Assembly: GCA_034670405.1 (NCBI GenBank)
Contig: JAXDDX010000159.1
Coordinates: 248,001 to 312,000 of the forward strand
Reading direction: 5' to 3'
Source of the DNA: Hoplostethus atlanticus
Taxonomy: Eukaryota; Chordata; Actinopteri; Trachichthyiformes; Trachichthyidae
DNA: 64,000 nucleotides
Shown here one piece after another: positions 1-36,997 of the stretch. The translations under genes and the position numbers were made by a program. Numbering within the stretch: position 1 is the first letter of the stretch; each line of letters opens with the position of its first letter. The notes under the pieces are model-generated. The model was given only the letters and a program-made list of their open reading frames with translations, was not told the DNA's origin and searched no databases.

Positions 1-104
1 CGTTTCCTTGAACATTGGCTCTTGTGCTGCATTTTTTTGCATCATCAGTTTGACTTTGTGTTTTTGCAACTTTCTCTTATCCCCCACCCCTCCATCTTCC
101 TAAG

Positions 105-25115
<25,011 letters not shown>

Positions 25116-25271
25116 TGCCAGGCACCTCTTTCTGTCAGCGCAAATCATCAAACTCCTCCTCTAGGGTAACCATACATTTTTTTTAGATTTAGGTGTTTGC
25201 AGGTCCTGAAAAAGTCTGAAAATAATTATGGCTTTGAAACTCCAGCCCTTAAAAGGGATTTAATACAGTTA

Positions 25272-25277
25272 AATAAA
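25272..25277 (+). promoter_or_regulatory. cad: candidate cad polyadenylation signal
   Basis: The hexamer AATAAA lies 157 nt after the cad stop codon and is followed within about 45 nt by the GT-rich stretch TTTGGTATCGTTGTGC. Position and context suit a short 3' UTR. No transcript evidence is available. Confidence 0.5.
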
Positions 25278-25984
25278 GCATTATAAGTCCTAAGTCTTAA
25301 ATGCTTTGGTATCGTTGTGCACTCAGAAATTAGCCCAGTCATACAGACCTATATTCTGCAAGGTTTATTTTACAACTGGCATTAAAACATCTTATAAACA
25401 ACAAAAAAAATAACTTAATTTGCTTGCTTGCAGACACCTTGTTAGACAAAACGGAAAAGACAATTTACACCCCCCCCCCCCAATTCTGCTTGTTAACTAT
25501 GAATTATTCAGCCACTCTATTGGGGATTGAGCGGGGTGTTGAGCAATGACCAAGTATTCCTTTTCGTTTTTGAGATGGTCAGCAGACCTAATCGGTAATC
25601 CTGGATCAGTATTCCTACTGGAGGAGTTTGGGAAGAGGAAAAGAGGGGACATTGATATAATTGGAACACCGCGATGGTGTGTGTGTGTTGATAGTGGTCA
25701 TTGTATGTATCAATATTTAAATCTATTGGTAACTGGGTAAAAGATAAAGTCATTGCAGTCAGTGTAGCCACTTTAACTCACTGATTTGCTGCAAAGTCAA
25801 TGTCCCCTCATTTACTCAGCTGTAAGAAAGCCCCAGTTGCCTTAAAGGGACCAATTAGGGTGGTTAAAGGCAGAAAAGAGCAAGCCGCTAATTACTTAAT
25901 CAACTCAAATGTTACTCCCATTTCCATACATTCAAACTGCAAGCAACTTGGTTTGTGTCATTCTATTCTGACCAGTTGTCGGTG

Positions 25985-26345
25985 GTGTGAGTGGCCTTTC
26001 AAATAAAAGTTGTAGGGAACTGGGAAGTTTTGAAAGGCTGTAATCAACTTCTCGTCCATTTTGCACTTGCCAGGCGAGTGAAATCACATCTGTAGGGGAA
26101 TGAGGAAGAGTGGAAATCTGATTGGCTGTTGCCATGGCCAACTTTTCTCAGCTGACATGCTTGTTGACCGTCCACACTGTAGAGGAAATGAATGGGCTTC
26201 TGCCGATTCGTTGAGCGTGTTGCTCGCTGTATGAACGCACTGTAGGTCGCTCATGAGCAGAACTGCGATGAAGAACAAGTTGTGCCATCGAGATACTGTA
26301 CAGCTTGTGGTCACATTGCTGAAATGGAATGAGAGAAGTACAACG
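25985..26345 (+). repeat. dispersed repeat family E, copy 1
   Basis: CTTTCAAATAAAAGTTGTAG, GTAATCAACTTCTCGTCCAT, CCAGGCGAGTG and ACATGCTTGTTGACCGTCCA recur in order at 46235-46560 with the same spacing. Confidence 0.65.
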
Positions 26346-27796
26346 CACGCAGTATATGCAAGATTAGAGTGTTTCTAATCAAGTGTCCATGAAATGAATG
26401 TCAAAGTTCGTAAATTGTCACCCACCGAGAAAGACATTTACCTGCAGTCTTGAGTAAGCTTCGCAGAATTATTAGAAATTCATCTCGTACTTTTAAGCAG
26501 GCTTGTCCACTTTTAACATTAAAAGTTAGCTATAGTTACATTTACTGTAAATGCAATGTGTCTTAGTAGAATATTCGTCAGGAATGTTACATCTCGCCAT
26601 TTAGGTCAACATAATGAGCATCATTCCTTGGCTTGTTCTCTTGTTTTGTTCCATTCCAAAAAAAAAAAAGAAATGCATCATATTCATGTTTGTGTTCCTA
26701 TTTCTGTGTGTTACTTGATGTTCACATTTGAATTGTCTTTTTTTTTTTAAGAAAAGATAATTGCCTAAAAACTAGACCAAACCTATTGTCCTAGAGGGAA
26801 TATAGTGTCCGTAAAGTGGTGTTGGAAATCTATTTTGTAGAGAAATGAATAATAAAAGAAATCTGCCCTTTCTCGTATGTCATCATTTCCATTTATACTC
26901 ACCATGCGATGCAGCAAGTAGTTTATTTCATATTTTACCTTTTAGATCAGGCCTTCTCAATAGTAGCACCAACCCCCTATACAGGGAAGTCAGAATCAGC
27001 TACAAAACAGCACCCCTCGAGCTGGAGATTCCATAGCCTGGTTTCAGTAGTCATTTTAACAGACTCCCCTCGACGCGTACAGGAAATTACTAACTACCAC
27101 AACGCATTATGGTGCGCCCCTGAAGAGTTAACTATGTAGACTTTTAAGGCCACCCTGCTTCCCTGCTATAAATTAGTCACTTGTATACCTCTAATTATCC
27201 AAAGGCACATCATTTTATATCAAAGTCTTTAGTGTAATGCATTGTTTTATTTTTTCTATATAGGTTTCTAAAACAAACACCATTACAAACAAAATAAACC
27301 AAAATAAAATGGAAATACATTAACTAAAAAGAAAAACCTTAAAGATTGAAAGACATTAAAAGTGGTTTACTATACAGATTATTAAATAGATAAATGCCTT
27401 AGTTGAGGATATTATAATTGCTGCCATCAGGTAGTCAGAAATTTCAAGTTGAGCACACATGAACGACCTAACAAACTGGTAAATATGACTGGGAAACATG
27501 ATGGTTTATTATAATAAAAAAATTAGGACTATAACGAGATGTGATGTGTAGGAGTGGAGAGCAGGAAGCGGTGTCAACAACAACTGATGGTAAAAGTGAT
27601 GAAATTGAAATGTGATGAAATGTCATTCCACATACATAATTTATATTGTATAACTATTTTCATTTGTAGAATAAAAGAACAGCCACAAGGTAACTTCCAT
27701 TTTGTTTTTTCCCACCAAAAGCACTTGAGTGCCACAAGTCCTATTTATGAATTCAGGTCTCGGAAGTAGCGTCTTACAGTAGACCTTGTAGGTAGC

Positions 27797-28007
27797 AGCC
27801 AATCAGAGCGTCTGTCCTCTGGCAAAGAACGGTACAGGAAGCAGCCGGCGATTAGCAGGCTAGTGGAGAAGGGTCTATGGATGGACTTGGGCTAGTGTGG
27901 GGCTACGGGGCTACTCTGAGCCGTTAACTGGGAATTTATAGATAGAAGTGGATGCCTATGATCCAGATAACCTTACAGGAAAATATACGGTGTTCAATGT
28001 GCACAAG
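27797..28007 (+). promoter_or_regulatory. candidate promoter and 5' exon
   Basis: A CCAAT box (GCAGCCAATCAGAGCG) near 27797 is followed about 200 bp later by a good splice donor, CACAAG|GTAAGA at 28007/28008. The last 60 nt before the donor can be read openly (EVDAYDPDNLTGKYTVFNV), but I recognise no protein in it. It could be a distant non-coding first exon of dnajc5g or an unrelated transcript. Confidence 0.25.
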
Positions 28008-29133
28008 GTAAGATTTTGCTGAAATGAGACCGTGAGTCGCTAGTGACAAATTTTGAATTATCATTAGGTTAACCGTAAAGGTAGCCCTAATGCGTGCCGT
28101 TCTTTCGTATGAAGAGCCCGTCACCCTCAATCCCATTAAAAAATCTGGCAATTTAATGTGGCTTTGCTAATTGGCAAAGGCACATAATCCATGAAATATG
28201 ACTCGAGACATTTCCTCTAACTTGTGGATCCGCTCCTCGATTCGGCATACATTAAATACCCCAAAAAACACTTAATAAAATTTAACTAGTAGAACCTGTT
28301 ATCCCCACCATCTTCCATCAAAATACACCACGGAGGGCGGTAGCGACCAGTGTGCACCACTTGTAAAAGTCAACGTTGTATTGAAATAAATGCTGTTTGA
28401 TGGAATGGGTGTATGCCGAATTTAAGAGTGGCTCCTACCAGTTCACAAAACGTCTTGAGACATATTTTACGAGGTATGTATGTTTGCCGATAAGGGCGTA
28501 TTAGATTACCAGATCTTTGAATGCAGTTTGGCGTGTGGTTTTCTCCATCCAAGACAGAATGGGACGTACTGGGGCTAGTCGCTAGCTAGCACGACGTGTC
28601 AGTACCTCTACCAACTAGTTCTGACATTTTGTAGATGCATTTATTTGTGAGACTTTACTTGAATAAACACTTTTGGTAGTCGCCGATGACGTTCAATAGA
28701 TTTACGTTTTCTAATTATTTTAAGCAGCTAGCTGTAACGTTACATGGCTAGCCTGGCAGCTTGAATGACAGAAGCCGGGCAGTCAGGCAGCAATAATCAA
28801 ATACGACCACCAGACACCCTGAACAGCTCTGTCCAGGAGAGAAAACAGGACATTTCAGTGAAATCTTAACTGATACAAATCTTACAATGGTCACAAAACG
28901 GGGTGTGAAGTTATTCTCCATGTGCGGAGAGATTAACAAAGGATTAGCGCTCCACAAGGACACAGACTGCAAACGTAATGGATTTCTTAGCGGTCCGGGA
29001 TGCCAAACCATCTGAACGTGCGGATCGTAAATTAGGGCGTAAAGTCAACACTAACCGTTATGTTGAAACTAGTTTGACACTAAAACTGTGTCTTTGTTTA
29101 GTTGCACCATGGAGAGGGCAATAGTACTTTTGC

Positions 29134-30098
29134 TAACACTTTATATTAAGGTACACATATTCACCATTAACTAGTTGCTTATTAGCATGCATATTAGGAG
29201 CATATTGGCTCTTTATTAGTCATTATAAAGCTTATTAATGCGTTATTCTGCATGATCATATTCTACAACTACTAGGCCATTAACTAAGAGTTTTCCCTCA
29301 ACCTCCTAATTACTGCTTATTGATAGTAAGTAAGGAAGTTGTTGAATTGATCTGAATCATGAATTAAGATCTGAATATGCTTTGCTCAGTATGGGCCTTG
29401 TAGTACCACAAGAATAGTCATTCTCCCTTAATAACACTTAATAAATATGGTCTATTCTTATGTAACAAAACTACAAGTGTTAATAGTGTCCAAATAACAC
29501 TAAATTAGGAACTCTAACTCAGAATATGTTCCCCATTCTAAAGTGAGGTCTTGCTCATAACCAATTCACTAGTAGTTTGACACTTATTAACCCACACAGG
29601 TTCCCTATTCTAAAGTTGCCTCCTCTTCACACTTAGTAAATCCATTATAGCACACAACTACTGCAATTAACAGACCCTATTCTTAAGTGACGGGTTACAC
29701 CTTGAAAAAAATGGAGGTCTATTGCAGGTTCTATTTCCATTCAGTGGTTGAAGAACAACGTCAGCACAAGTAGAAATATCTCCTTTATTAATGGACCACT
29801 TCAGAGATTTTCAAACATATCTATTAAAAGATTTTTTCAAGTTTCTTCAAGGCTAAGAACAAATGTACTGCCTAAACTTGCTGTATAATTTTCAGCTGAT
29901 AGAGCTTGAAGTTATGCGCAACAAACTTCCGTATTCTGTAAAACGGGTCGCATCGCCTCCCGGTTCAGGTCCTCTGTACGAGCTACGTTGAATATGGCGC
30001 TGTTGTACTCAAGATGCCTTCAGGAGCTACCAAAGATGAGCATAACTGATGTCCATCGCATATGCAGGTTGACATCTAAAACTCCTGCCACCAAAATG
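29134..30098 (+). repeat. left arm of giant palindrome
   Basis: Inverted partner of 30288-31227. It starts with a terminal motif common in fish transposons (AACACTTTATATTAAGG) and ends in the coding-like text CCTGCCACCAAAATG. Confidence 0.9.
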
Positions 30099-30147
30099 AA
30101 TAAGGGTTTTAAGCTATACGCTTCCTCATACATATGCGACTACGAGG
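29994..30147 (+). pseudogene. first-exon fragment of an unidentified transposon gene, left copy
   Basis: ATG at 29994 opens 51 codons beginning MALLYSRCLQELPKM, with MSITDVHRICRLTSK after it, and ending YASSYICDYE just before a donor GAGG|GTATGT at 30148. From memory this resembles the N-terminal end of uncharacterised, multi-copy fish proteins with SWIM zinc-finger and YqaJ-like nuclease regions, but I cannot verify that. No further exon follows before the palindrome turns back, so the gene is truncated. Confidence 0.45.
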
Positions 30148-30272
30148 GTATGTATCTGCTAACGTTAGCAGTCCCGGACGGGGATAATGTAATATGTCAC
30201 TAGCTAGCTAACGCTAACATTAACCAGCTAATCTTAGCTGATAGAAAACTTGACCTAGACGTGACAACGTGA

Positions 30273-30392
30273 TTATGTAGGTCCATCCATTTTGGTGGCA
30301 GGAGTTTTAGATGTCAACCTGCATATACGATGGACATCGGTTATGCTCATCTTTGGTAGCTCCTGAAGGCATCTGGAGTACAACAGCGCCAT
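30273..30392 (-). pseudogene. same first-exon fragment, right copy
   Basis: The minus-strand ATG (codon 30392-30390) opens the same 36 residues as the left copy, to ...KTPATKM, then runs into spacer DNA and stops at 30273. Three nucleotide differences seen between the copies in this shared stretch (TCA/TCC, ACT/ACC, CGC/CGT) are all synonymous. Confidence 0.45.
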
Positions 30393-31227
30393 ATTCAATG
30401 TAGCTCGTACAGAGGACCTAAACCGGAAGCGATGCAGAATACAGAATACGGAAGTTTGTTTTGCGGATAACTTCAAGCTGTCAGGTTTAGGCAGTACATT
30501 TGTTCTTAGACTTGAAGAAACTTGAAAAAATCTTTAAATAGATATGTTTGAAAATCTCTGTAGTGTCCATTAATAAAGGAGGTATTTCTACTTGTGCTGA
30601 CTTTGTTCTTCTACCACTAAATGGGAATAGAACCTGCGCATCTCAATAGACCTCCATTTTTTTCAAGGTGTAACCTGTCACTTAAGAATAGGTTCTGTTA
30701 ATTGCAGTAGTTGTGTGCTATAATGGATGTGTGAAGAGGAGGCAACTTTAGAATAGGGAACCTGTGTGGGTTAATAAGTGTCAAACTACTAGTGAATTGG
30801 TTATGAGCAAGACCTCACTTTAGAATGGGGAACATATTCTGAGTTAGAGTTCTTAATGTAGATTTATTTGGACTATTAACACTTGTAGTTTTGTGTTTTG
30901 TTACGTAAGAATAGACCATATTAAGTGTTAAGGGAGAATGACTATTCTTGTGGTACTACCACCTTATAAGGCCCATACTGAGCAAAGCATATTAAGATCT
31001 TAATTCATGTACAACAACTTCCTTACTTACTATCAATAAGCAGTAATTAGGAGGTTATTGAGGGAAAACTCTTAGTTAATGGCCTAGTAGTTGTAGAATA
31101 TGGTCATGCAGAATAACGCATTAATAAGCTTTATAATGACATAAATAATGAGCCAATATGCTCCTAATATGCATGCTAATAAGCAACTAGTTAATGGTGA
31201 ATATGTGTACCTTAATATCAAGTGTTA
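30288..31227 (-). repeat. right arm of giant palindrome
   Basis: Inverted partner of 29134-30098. The inner boundary is at TTTTGGTGGCAGGAG and the outer boundary at CTTAATATCAAGTGTTA. Confidence 0.9.
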
Positions 31228-31612
31228 CCATACTATTTTTTTTTGGTGGCGTGTCTTGGTCTCGTGCCTATTATAAGTCGGATTTGGGCAATGGTCCTCA
31301 AATCTGAACCTGTGGGTCCAGAGCAAGAAGGTTTTATAGGAGGAACAACGCAAAAATATGGGGCGGCAAATGTAACCCCCTGAATTTCGTCCACGAAATC
31401 CATTTTGTGCCACGAAATTCGTTTTCGTCACACGGAATCCAAAAACACCTTGTTTGATTTTGTCCACTAAATGCATATGGGTGCCTAATGTTACCCTGGG
31501 GAACTCCACGGTCCACAAAATCCATTCCGTGATACACGGCATGCATTTCGTCCGGCACTAAATCCATTTTGTCGATTTCGTCCGCATTTCGTCGAAATGA
31601 AATTCAAGATTA

Positions 31613-31731
31613 TGCTACTGTGATGTAAATAAAGTGGGCTGCCAACTTGTGAGTTCTCTACTCCTGCCTTTGTCTCTGTTTGTCGTGGCCCCGGGGGTAG
31701 AGGCCGCTTTATTTACATCACAGCAAAATAA
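31613..31731. repeat. internal inverted repeat at start of the GC-rich core
   Basis: CTGTGATGTAAATAAAG at 31619 and its reverse complement CTTTATTTACATCACAG ending at 31726 enclose about 70 bp. This is a smaller hairpin inside the larger fold-back. Confidence 0.6.
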
Positions 31732-31798
31732 AACGACCCGGTCTCGACTGCCGCTTCCCCGTGTAGTCTCGGCCAGCCGGCACACCTTCCGTCTTTCC

Positions 31799-32042
31799 CG
31801 GCAGGTCAGCCACGGAGCACAAAATCTGCCAGTCTTCCAGGACGCAAACCAGCTCGTCCAAGTCTGCCCCGGCTGTATCCTCCAGGACATTTCGGCCGCC
31901 GCTGTCGGTCCCGGCATGTCAGCCGTGGACACCAAAGCTGCCACTCTTGCAGGAGTCAAACCAGCTCCAACCCGACTGGCCAGCTCATCCAAGTCTGCGC
32001 CGGCTGCATCCTCCGGGACAGGTCGGCCGCTGCTGTCGGCCC
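31799..32042 (+). repeat. two diverged tandem units in GC-rich core
   Basis: CCGGCAGGTCAGCCACGGA (31799) and CCGGCATGTCAGCCGTGGA (about 31912) start two units of about 113 and 130 bp. Each contains CAAACCAGCTC, TCCAAGTCTGC and CCGGCTG.ATCCTCC, and ends GCTGTCGG. The opening text also resembles part of the solo LTR at 19226-19280. Confidence 0.7.
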
Positions 32043-33244
32043 CCGCTCTCGCTAGTGTATTTTGCAGTCCATTCTTTGTTCAAAACACGATATTCAGAGT
32101 CCACTTTTCTCTTTTTTTGGCTTTTTTTGGATAGGGTTTACATCCTATAAAGTATGATCCTGAAGTATTTTTTAACTAAATTGTCCACTTCCATTTTAAC
32201 AATGAAGCTGATGCTTGCATTAGGCTACTCAACACTTTTCTCATCATATCACGACTTTATTCTCATAATATTCTGACTTTATTGTCGAACAATTATGACT
32301 TTATTTTCGTAATAACACTGAGTTTATTCTCAAAAGGTTATGACTATTCTCGTAAAAGGTCTATTATGAGATTATTCTCGAAATATTATGACACATTACG
32401 CACAAAATCTACGAAATGTGGACAAAATCGACAAAATTGATTTGGTACCGAAATACATGCTGTGTGTCATGGAATGGATTTTGTGGCACAAAATTGTGGA
32501 CGAAATCCAGGGGGTAATATTAGGCACCCATATGCATTTTGTGGACAAAATCAAACAAGGCGTTTTTGGATTTCATGTGACGAAAATGAATTTCATTGAC
32601 GAAATTCAGGGGGTTACATTTGGCGCCCCATACAAAAATGACATTGACCTCCTTGCCCAGCACAACAACAAAAAATCCCTTCCTGGTTTGCTTCTGTGTT
32701 GTGTGCCATAAGTGTGGCAATGTGGCTCTTGAACGTACTGCCGCCAGTAGTAGAGTGCCCACAAGCGAGCCCAATCACGCACTCGTAACAACTTGAGCAT
32801 ATGAGGCACGGGCGAGACTGCAGACAGAGCGGCCAGTTTGTTGGGGGAGGGGCAGCTGTGCACGGTGAGCAGAGAATCAGAGCTGAGAGCTGCTCTCCTT
32901 GGATAGTTTTGCGCTGCACGTTTTATATTCACAAAACCAGAATATTTAATCCCAACCCCGATATTGGATTATGTTTCATTGATCTGAAGCATCAGTTTTT
33001 TTTCTTTACTGTGTTTCTGTGTTTACTCCCCTGTAGAAATTCCTTTTGAATATGTTATGATTTTTCTGTCAACAGTTGTAAATTTAACACAATTGTCATA
33101 TTATGTAATTGGAATACAGCACATGCATTTAGTGTGTTAAAACATTCCTGTATAGTGAGTGTGAAGGGGGGGGAAAATCCCCCCAAAGGCACAAGGAGTG
33201 TTACATAATTCTCTTTCCTGTGCAACACATAACCTGCAAGTTGT

Positions 33245-33510
33245 TGTCAAAAAGCTTTCAGTATCTTTTAAATTTGACCATTTTCATACCAAAAAAAACA
33301 GAAAGTATTCAGTGTTTCCCCCCAGAATTACCATAGTACACTAAAACTCAAATCAGTTCAGATTAATGTCTTCCCATAGACGGTGAATTGATTGATTACA
33401 TATTTATTGTAGAATTAATCAAACTCCATCATATCAGAGATGGACGACACTGACTGGACCAGATCCCGTTTTTAATAAAAGGCCTTGTATCAGTCTAACT
33501 CTAATGCACA
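33245..33510 (+). repeat. dispersed repeat family A, copy 2
   Basis: AAGTATTCAGTGTTTCCCCC, GTCTTCCCATAGACG, ACTGGACCAGATCCCGTTTT and TCAGTCTAACTCTA align with 426-620, 49610-49790 and the reverse of 63265-63610. Confidence 0.6.
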
Positions 33511-36060
33511 TCCACTTTGTCTCTCTCGCACTCAACTTCTCCCTCTCAGCTGACTGCTTTTTGGCGAAAATCACGATAAATAATGGCTAAAGATAGATCA
33601 ATGCCCCCACTTCAAAAGACTTTGAGTAGAGAACGGCTTGCAGTCACAAATAGCTGCAAGCAGAGACAAAAGACTCCTCAGTCTGTCCTTATATATCTCT
33701 CTCTCGCTCTCTCTAGTTAGAAGTGGCATGGTGGTACTGTTGCGCTTCATCTTCCTGTCACAGAAAAGGCTATTGTTGATGGCGTGATGTACGAGTCACA
33801 TTTGCATGCAGAACAGTTTGAAAGTCTTCTCTCTTAAGTGTAATAGACCAGGCACGATGATGCAGTGATGCAGTTAATCATGGTATATTTGCGTTCTCCC
33901 AAGTAGCATTAATTGTCTTCTGCTCTTTCCTTTCCATATGAGATGTGTAGTAATAACACGCTGACCTTTGTGCAGGGGTTTTCCCTCACTTACAGAGTGA
34001 TTTAGTGGTAGGTTTGCACGGTCGAGTGAATTGAATGAACTCCCAATGAACTCATTCAAATAACTTGTATAGGGAAAGGATACAAAATATATGATGCGTT
34101 TTTATTTCGGTGGTCAAAAAACAAGTGAAAACTAGTTTAGCATTTGTCGGCTGGGAGCATCTTTGCAAATGTAATAAAACCATATCACCAATAACGTTAT
34201 TGCTTACATACGCTTAGCAAGGCCCACTCCATGTTTCCATTAGCTCGGAACTTTGCTCCGGTAGGGCATCCCGGGGGAGGGAACTTGAAATGAATCGTCT
34301 ACTAGCTAGCCAAACGCTTCCACAAGCAATTTAAATTGCAGTGACGTGTGAAATGTCAAATGCAATCTTTCAGTGCAAGTGCAATGAAAACTAGCGACAG
34401 CAGGAGCAGTAACTTACAGGCCATCAACTGGCCTATAAAGGTTACCACCGCAGACATTTCAGATATGGCAGTTCCACAGGAATCTAATGCAAATAGTACA
34501 GGCTCTTAGACACAAAGCCAAATGGGGATGCAGGCCATTCTGGCAAGATTTAAAAAACTAAACAAAGAAACCTGCATGGCAGGTGTTGTAGAGCACTACC
34601 TCAAACAGAGATGGCAGTAGCCTTAAGGTAAAAGCCAAGTTCAGTTCTAGAGCACATTTAGCAGAAAGGATTATCAAAGAAAAACGAATGGATAAAACAA
34701 CAGGATCATAAAACTACAAGCAGGCTTGGTGTGATCAGCTGGGGCAGGTGACGCGAATGAGAAACAGCCTGCCACATAACTTTTGTCCCATGTTGTCATA
34801 GATTTTATACATTTTGGACGATAGTGATATAACAATAAATAAAATTAATACAAATAAATGAAATAAAGTAAAAATGTCTGAATTACAACTACTGGTACCA
34901 ATATGAAGCCCATGTCACGTTAGGATTCTAACTGAATGCTGATTATATTATCAGTGTCACAAATTCATCTGGTTTGTTTATTGGCTGTACTGTTCACTGA
35001 CAATAAAAAAAAAAATGCATTGTAATAAAGTGCAATAAATCAGTCAATCTTGATTATAGGCACTGATCACATTCAGTCCAGACAGTCCCCGCATAGATAA
35101 TCCGTGTCAGTGGAAACTGACAGTGGTGAAATGTGATTTTAGAAACATTGTTTGTCTCTGTCCAGAAGAACGGGGTCGCCCTCGAAAGTGAGGATATTTT
35201 TTAAGGGGGTCCACTTCCACTTTCCATCTTCAAATTATTTCCTTTTTATCAAATTGGATTTCGCTCCAAACCAAATGGACTGCAATTTGTAAACGGAAGC
35301 CGCGTGCTTGCAAATGCCTTTCATCCATCGGTTCAGGAATTTAGAAGGTAAAAAGACAAACAAACCTAGCAAACCTAACCTTAGCTGATTTACACACGGA
35401 AAATGATGGAGCCTGGAATTGCAATCCCACTGATGGCAGTGATCAGGGCCTGGATTTGCCACCCGCTAAGCACCAAATGTCAGATCAAATTTGTCTTGTG
35501 GCGGATGATAACATTTGAATGCCTTGGTTAGCCTATATTGAGCTCTGTTGCACTTCATGATGAATTACAAACCTGATCCGTTGAGTAAGTTTTAAATTAA
35601 CACACGGTATCTTATTGTTTATGTGAAATGGCATTAAAAATGGGCAGGGTGGTGTTTTTATGAAAAATAAATATCTGAATTATTTTAGCCAGTAAAAATC
35701 ATTCTTTCAGGTACCCTTGGCAGGAGGCCAAAAGGTTTATTTTTGGACACTGTCAGTGATCCTCCTTTGGCACTCTTACCAACTCAGGAGGTTTTAAGAC
35801 TGTGCTTGTGGGTCACCAATGAAATATTCGGTTCAATGAAATCATATTCATATTAAGTGGGTTCATATCAAGTCATTATTTTTATTTTTTTCTCTGTTAC
35901 CTTTACTATGTATTTTGCTTTGTGTGTGTTTGGTTGTATACTGTTTAGGCTTGGGCGATATGAAGATATTATCGTGCAGCACGATATTGATTGGCCACGA
36001 TAACCGTCCTGACGTGCCCGCAATCGAGATGCCTGATGTGGGTCTTCCAAGTGAGCTGCA
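33511..36060. other. intergenic stretch without recognised gene
   Basis: Mostly unique-looking AT-rich DNA. Short CT-rich runs (33520-33715) are present. No splice-compatible coding exon or transposase text was recognised. Around 35947-36010, GGGCGATATGAAGATATTAT and ACGATATTGATTGGCC resemble fish hAT-type terminal text, without a partner found. Confidence 0.4.
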
Positions 36061-36244
36061 GTACACTGAAAAAAAGAACACATTGGATTTACTCAATTCA
36101 ATAGTGGACATTGGTTGCACACAGATCGTTTGCTTTGGCAGCAACTTACAGAATTGTGTTAAGTCAACACAAACTATTTATGTTCAATCAAATGCTTTGT
36201 GTTGATACAAAGTTATTGAAATTTGTTTCAATCAAGTAAATTCA

Positions 36245-36350
36245 ACTCTTTGATCATTTTACTCCAACACAATTTGATCACTTTATTCCAACACAATTAA
36301 ATCCCTTTTATCCCAACACTGTTTGATCACTTAACTCTAGCAATATTTGT
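36245..36350 (+). repeat. subterminal repeats of the 4.6-kb element
   Basis: CCAACACAATTTGATCACTT-like units occur about four times with small changes. Clustered repeats just inside the end are typical of transposase-binding regions; that role is inferred. Confidence 0.5.
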
Positions 36351-36997
36351 TACTTTAATATTCCCATGTCAATTACAGGTTTTCATAATTGTAAAAATTA
36401 AATGTAATATATGTATAACTTATTAATATTTATACATATTTAATTAATGTAAATATAACAGATTTTAAATATGAATACAATAAATTACAATTAAAATTTC
36501 AGCAATCAATTATTTTCTTGTTGTCTAATACTTTTCAATTAACTTTTTCTTGATCATTCTTAACATTACCCACTTTTTTCCCCCCATTGAAAACAAGAGT
36601 TTTGTTTAAAAAAAAAACAACAAAAAAAAAACCTTTATTCCAGAATCTGGATGTACAGCACGTGTGCCAAGTTAAAAATGTCAAATATTTTCAACAATGT
36701 ATCACATATGACCAAATATGCAGAGAACTGCACAGTAATTACAACTGTAAAACAGCAAATGTAATATTTACAATCAAATATGCAATAAATTAAAAAATGC
36801 ATTAAAAAAACTACAACATAAATAACCCTGGACGGGTGGTAAGAGAACCAGCCACACCACTCAGTCCAGAAATGTAGAGCTATGGTGTATTTTAGTTTTT
36901 AGGCCTTTCTTGATAGTTCAGCTGCATCTAACTCCATTATTACCTTTTGAGTAACTTCTAAGGTGTAACGGAGCTTCGACGGGTACCTCGTATTTTT

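Larger units (their letters stand above)
25116..29133. other. cad 3' flank, no confirmed gene
   Basis: After the candidate polyadenylation signal, most of this stretch is AT-rich unique-looking DNA with no recognisable exon of known function. It holds repeat family E (25985-26345) and a candidate 5' exon with a CCAAT box (27797-28007). Confidence 0.5.
29134..31227. mobile_element. giant palindrome (fold-back element), arms about 0.95 kb
   Basis: Left arm 29134-30098 and right arm 30288-31227 are reverse complements over almost their whole length, separated by a 189-bp spacer. The outer tips are TAACACTTTATATTAAGG and, in reverse complement, TAACACTTGATATTAAGG. Sampled stretches differ by a few per cent. 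A left-arm insertion of about 20 bp near 29880-29900 is the largest difference noticed. A short open frame lies at the inner end of each arm. No clear target duplication was found outside the tips. Confidence 0.92.
31357..32632. mobile_element. second fold-back element with about 245-bp inverted termini
   Basis: Left terminus 31357-31600 begins TATGGGGCGGCAAATGTAAC; the reverse complement of the right terminus (32632-32390) begins TATGGGGCGCCAAATGTAAC. The two stay alignable over about 245 bp (shared TTTGATTTTGTCCAC, ATGCATATGGGTGCCTAAT). CAAAAA flanks both ends (31351-31356 and 32633-32638), a candidate 6-bp target duplication. The termini are themselves built of recurring GAAATCCATTTTGT-type blocks, which makes open frames on both strands that are not genes. 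The core is GC-rich and partly tandemly duplicated. Confidence 0.85.

Noticed and set aside
31225..31567. Minus-strand frame similar to a + frame at 32388-32711
   Set aside because: The similarity is simply the inverted terminal repeat translated on both sides.
31615..32134. 166-codon + frame and 125-codon - frame
   Set aside because: They fall in the GC-rich tandem core of the second fold-back. Open on both strands and repetitive, so not a gene.
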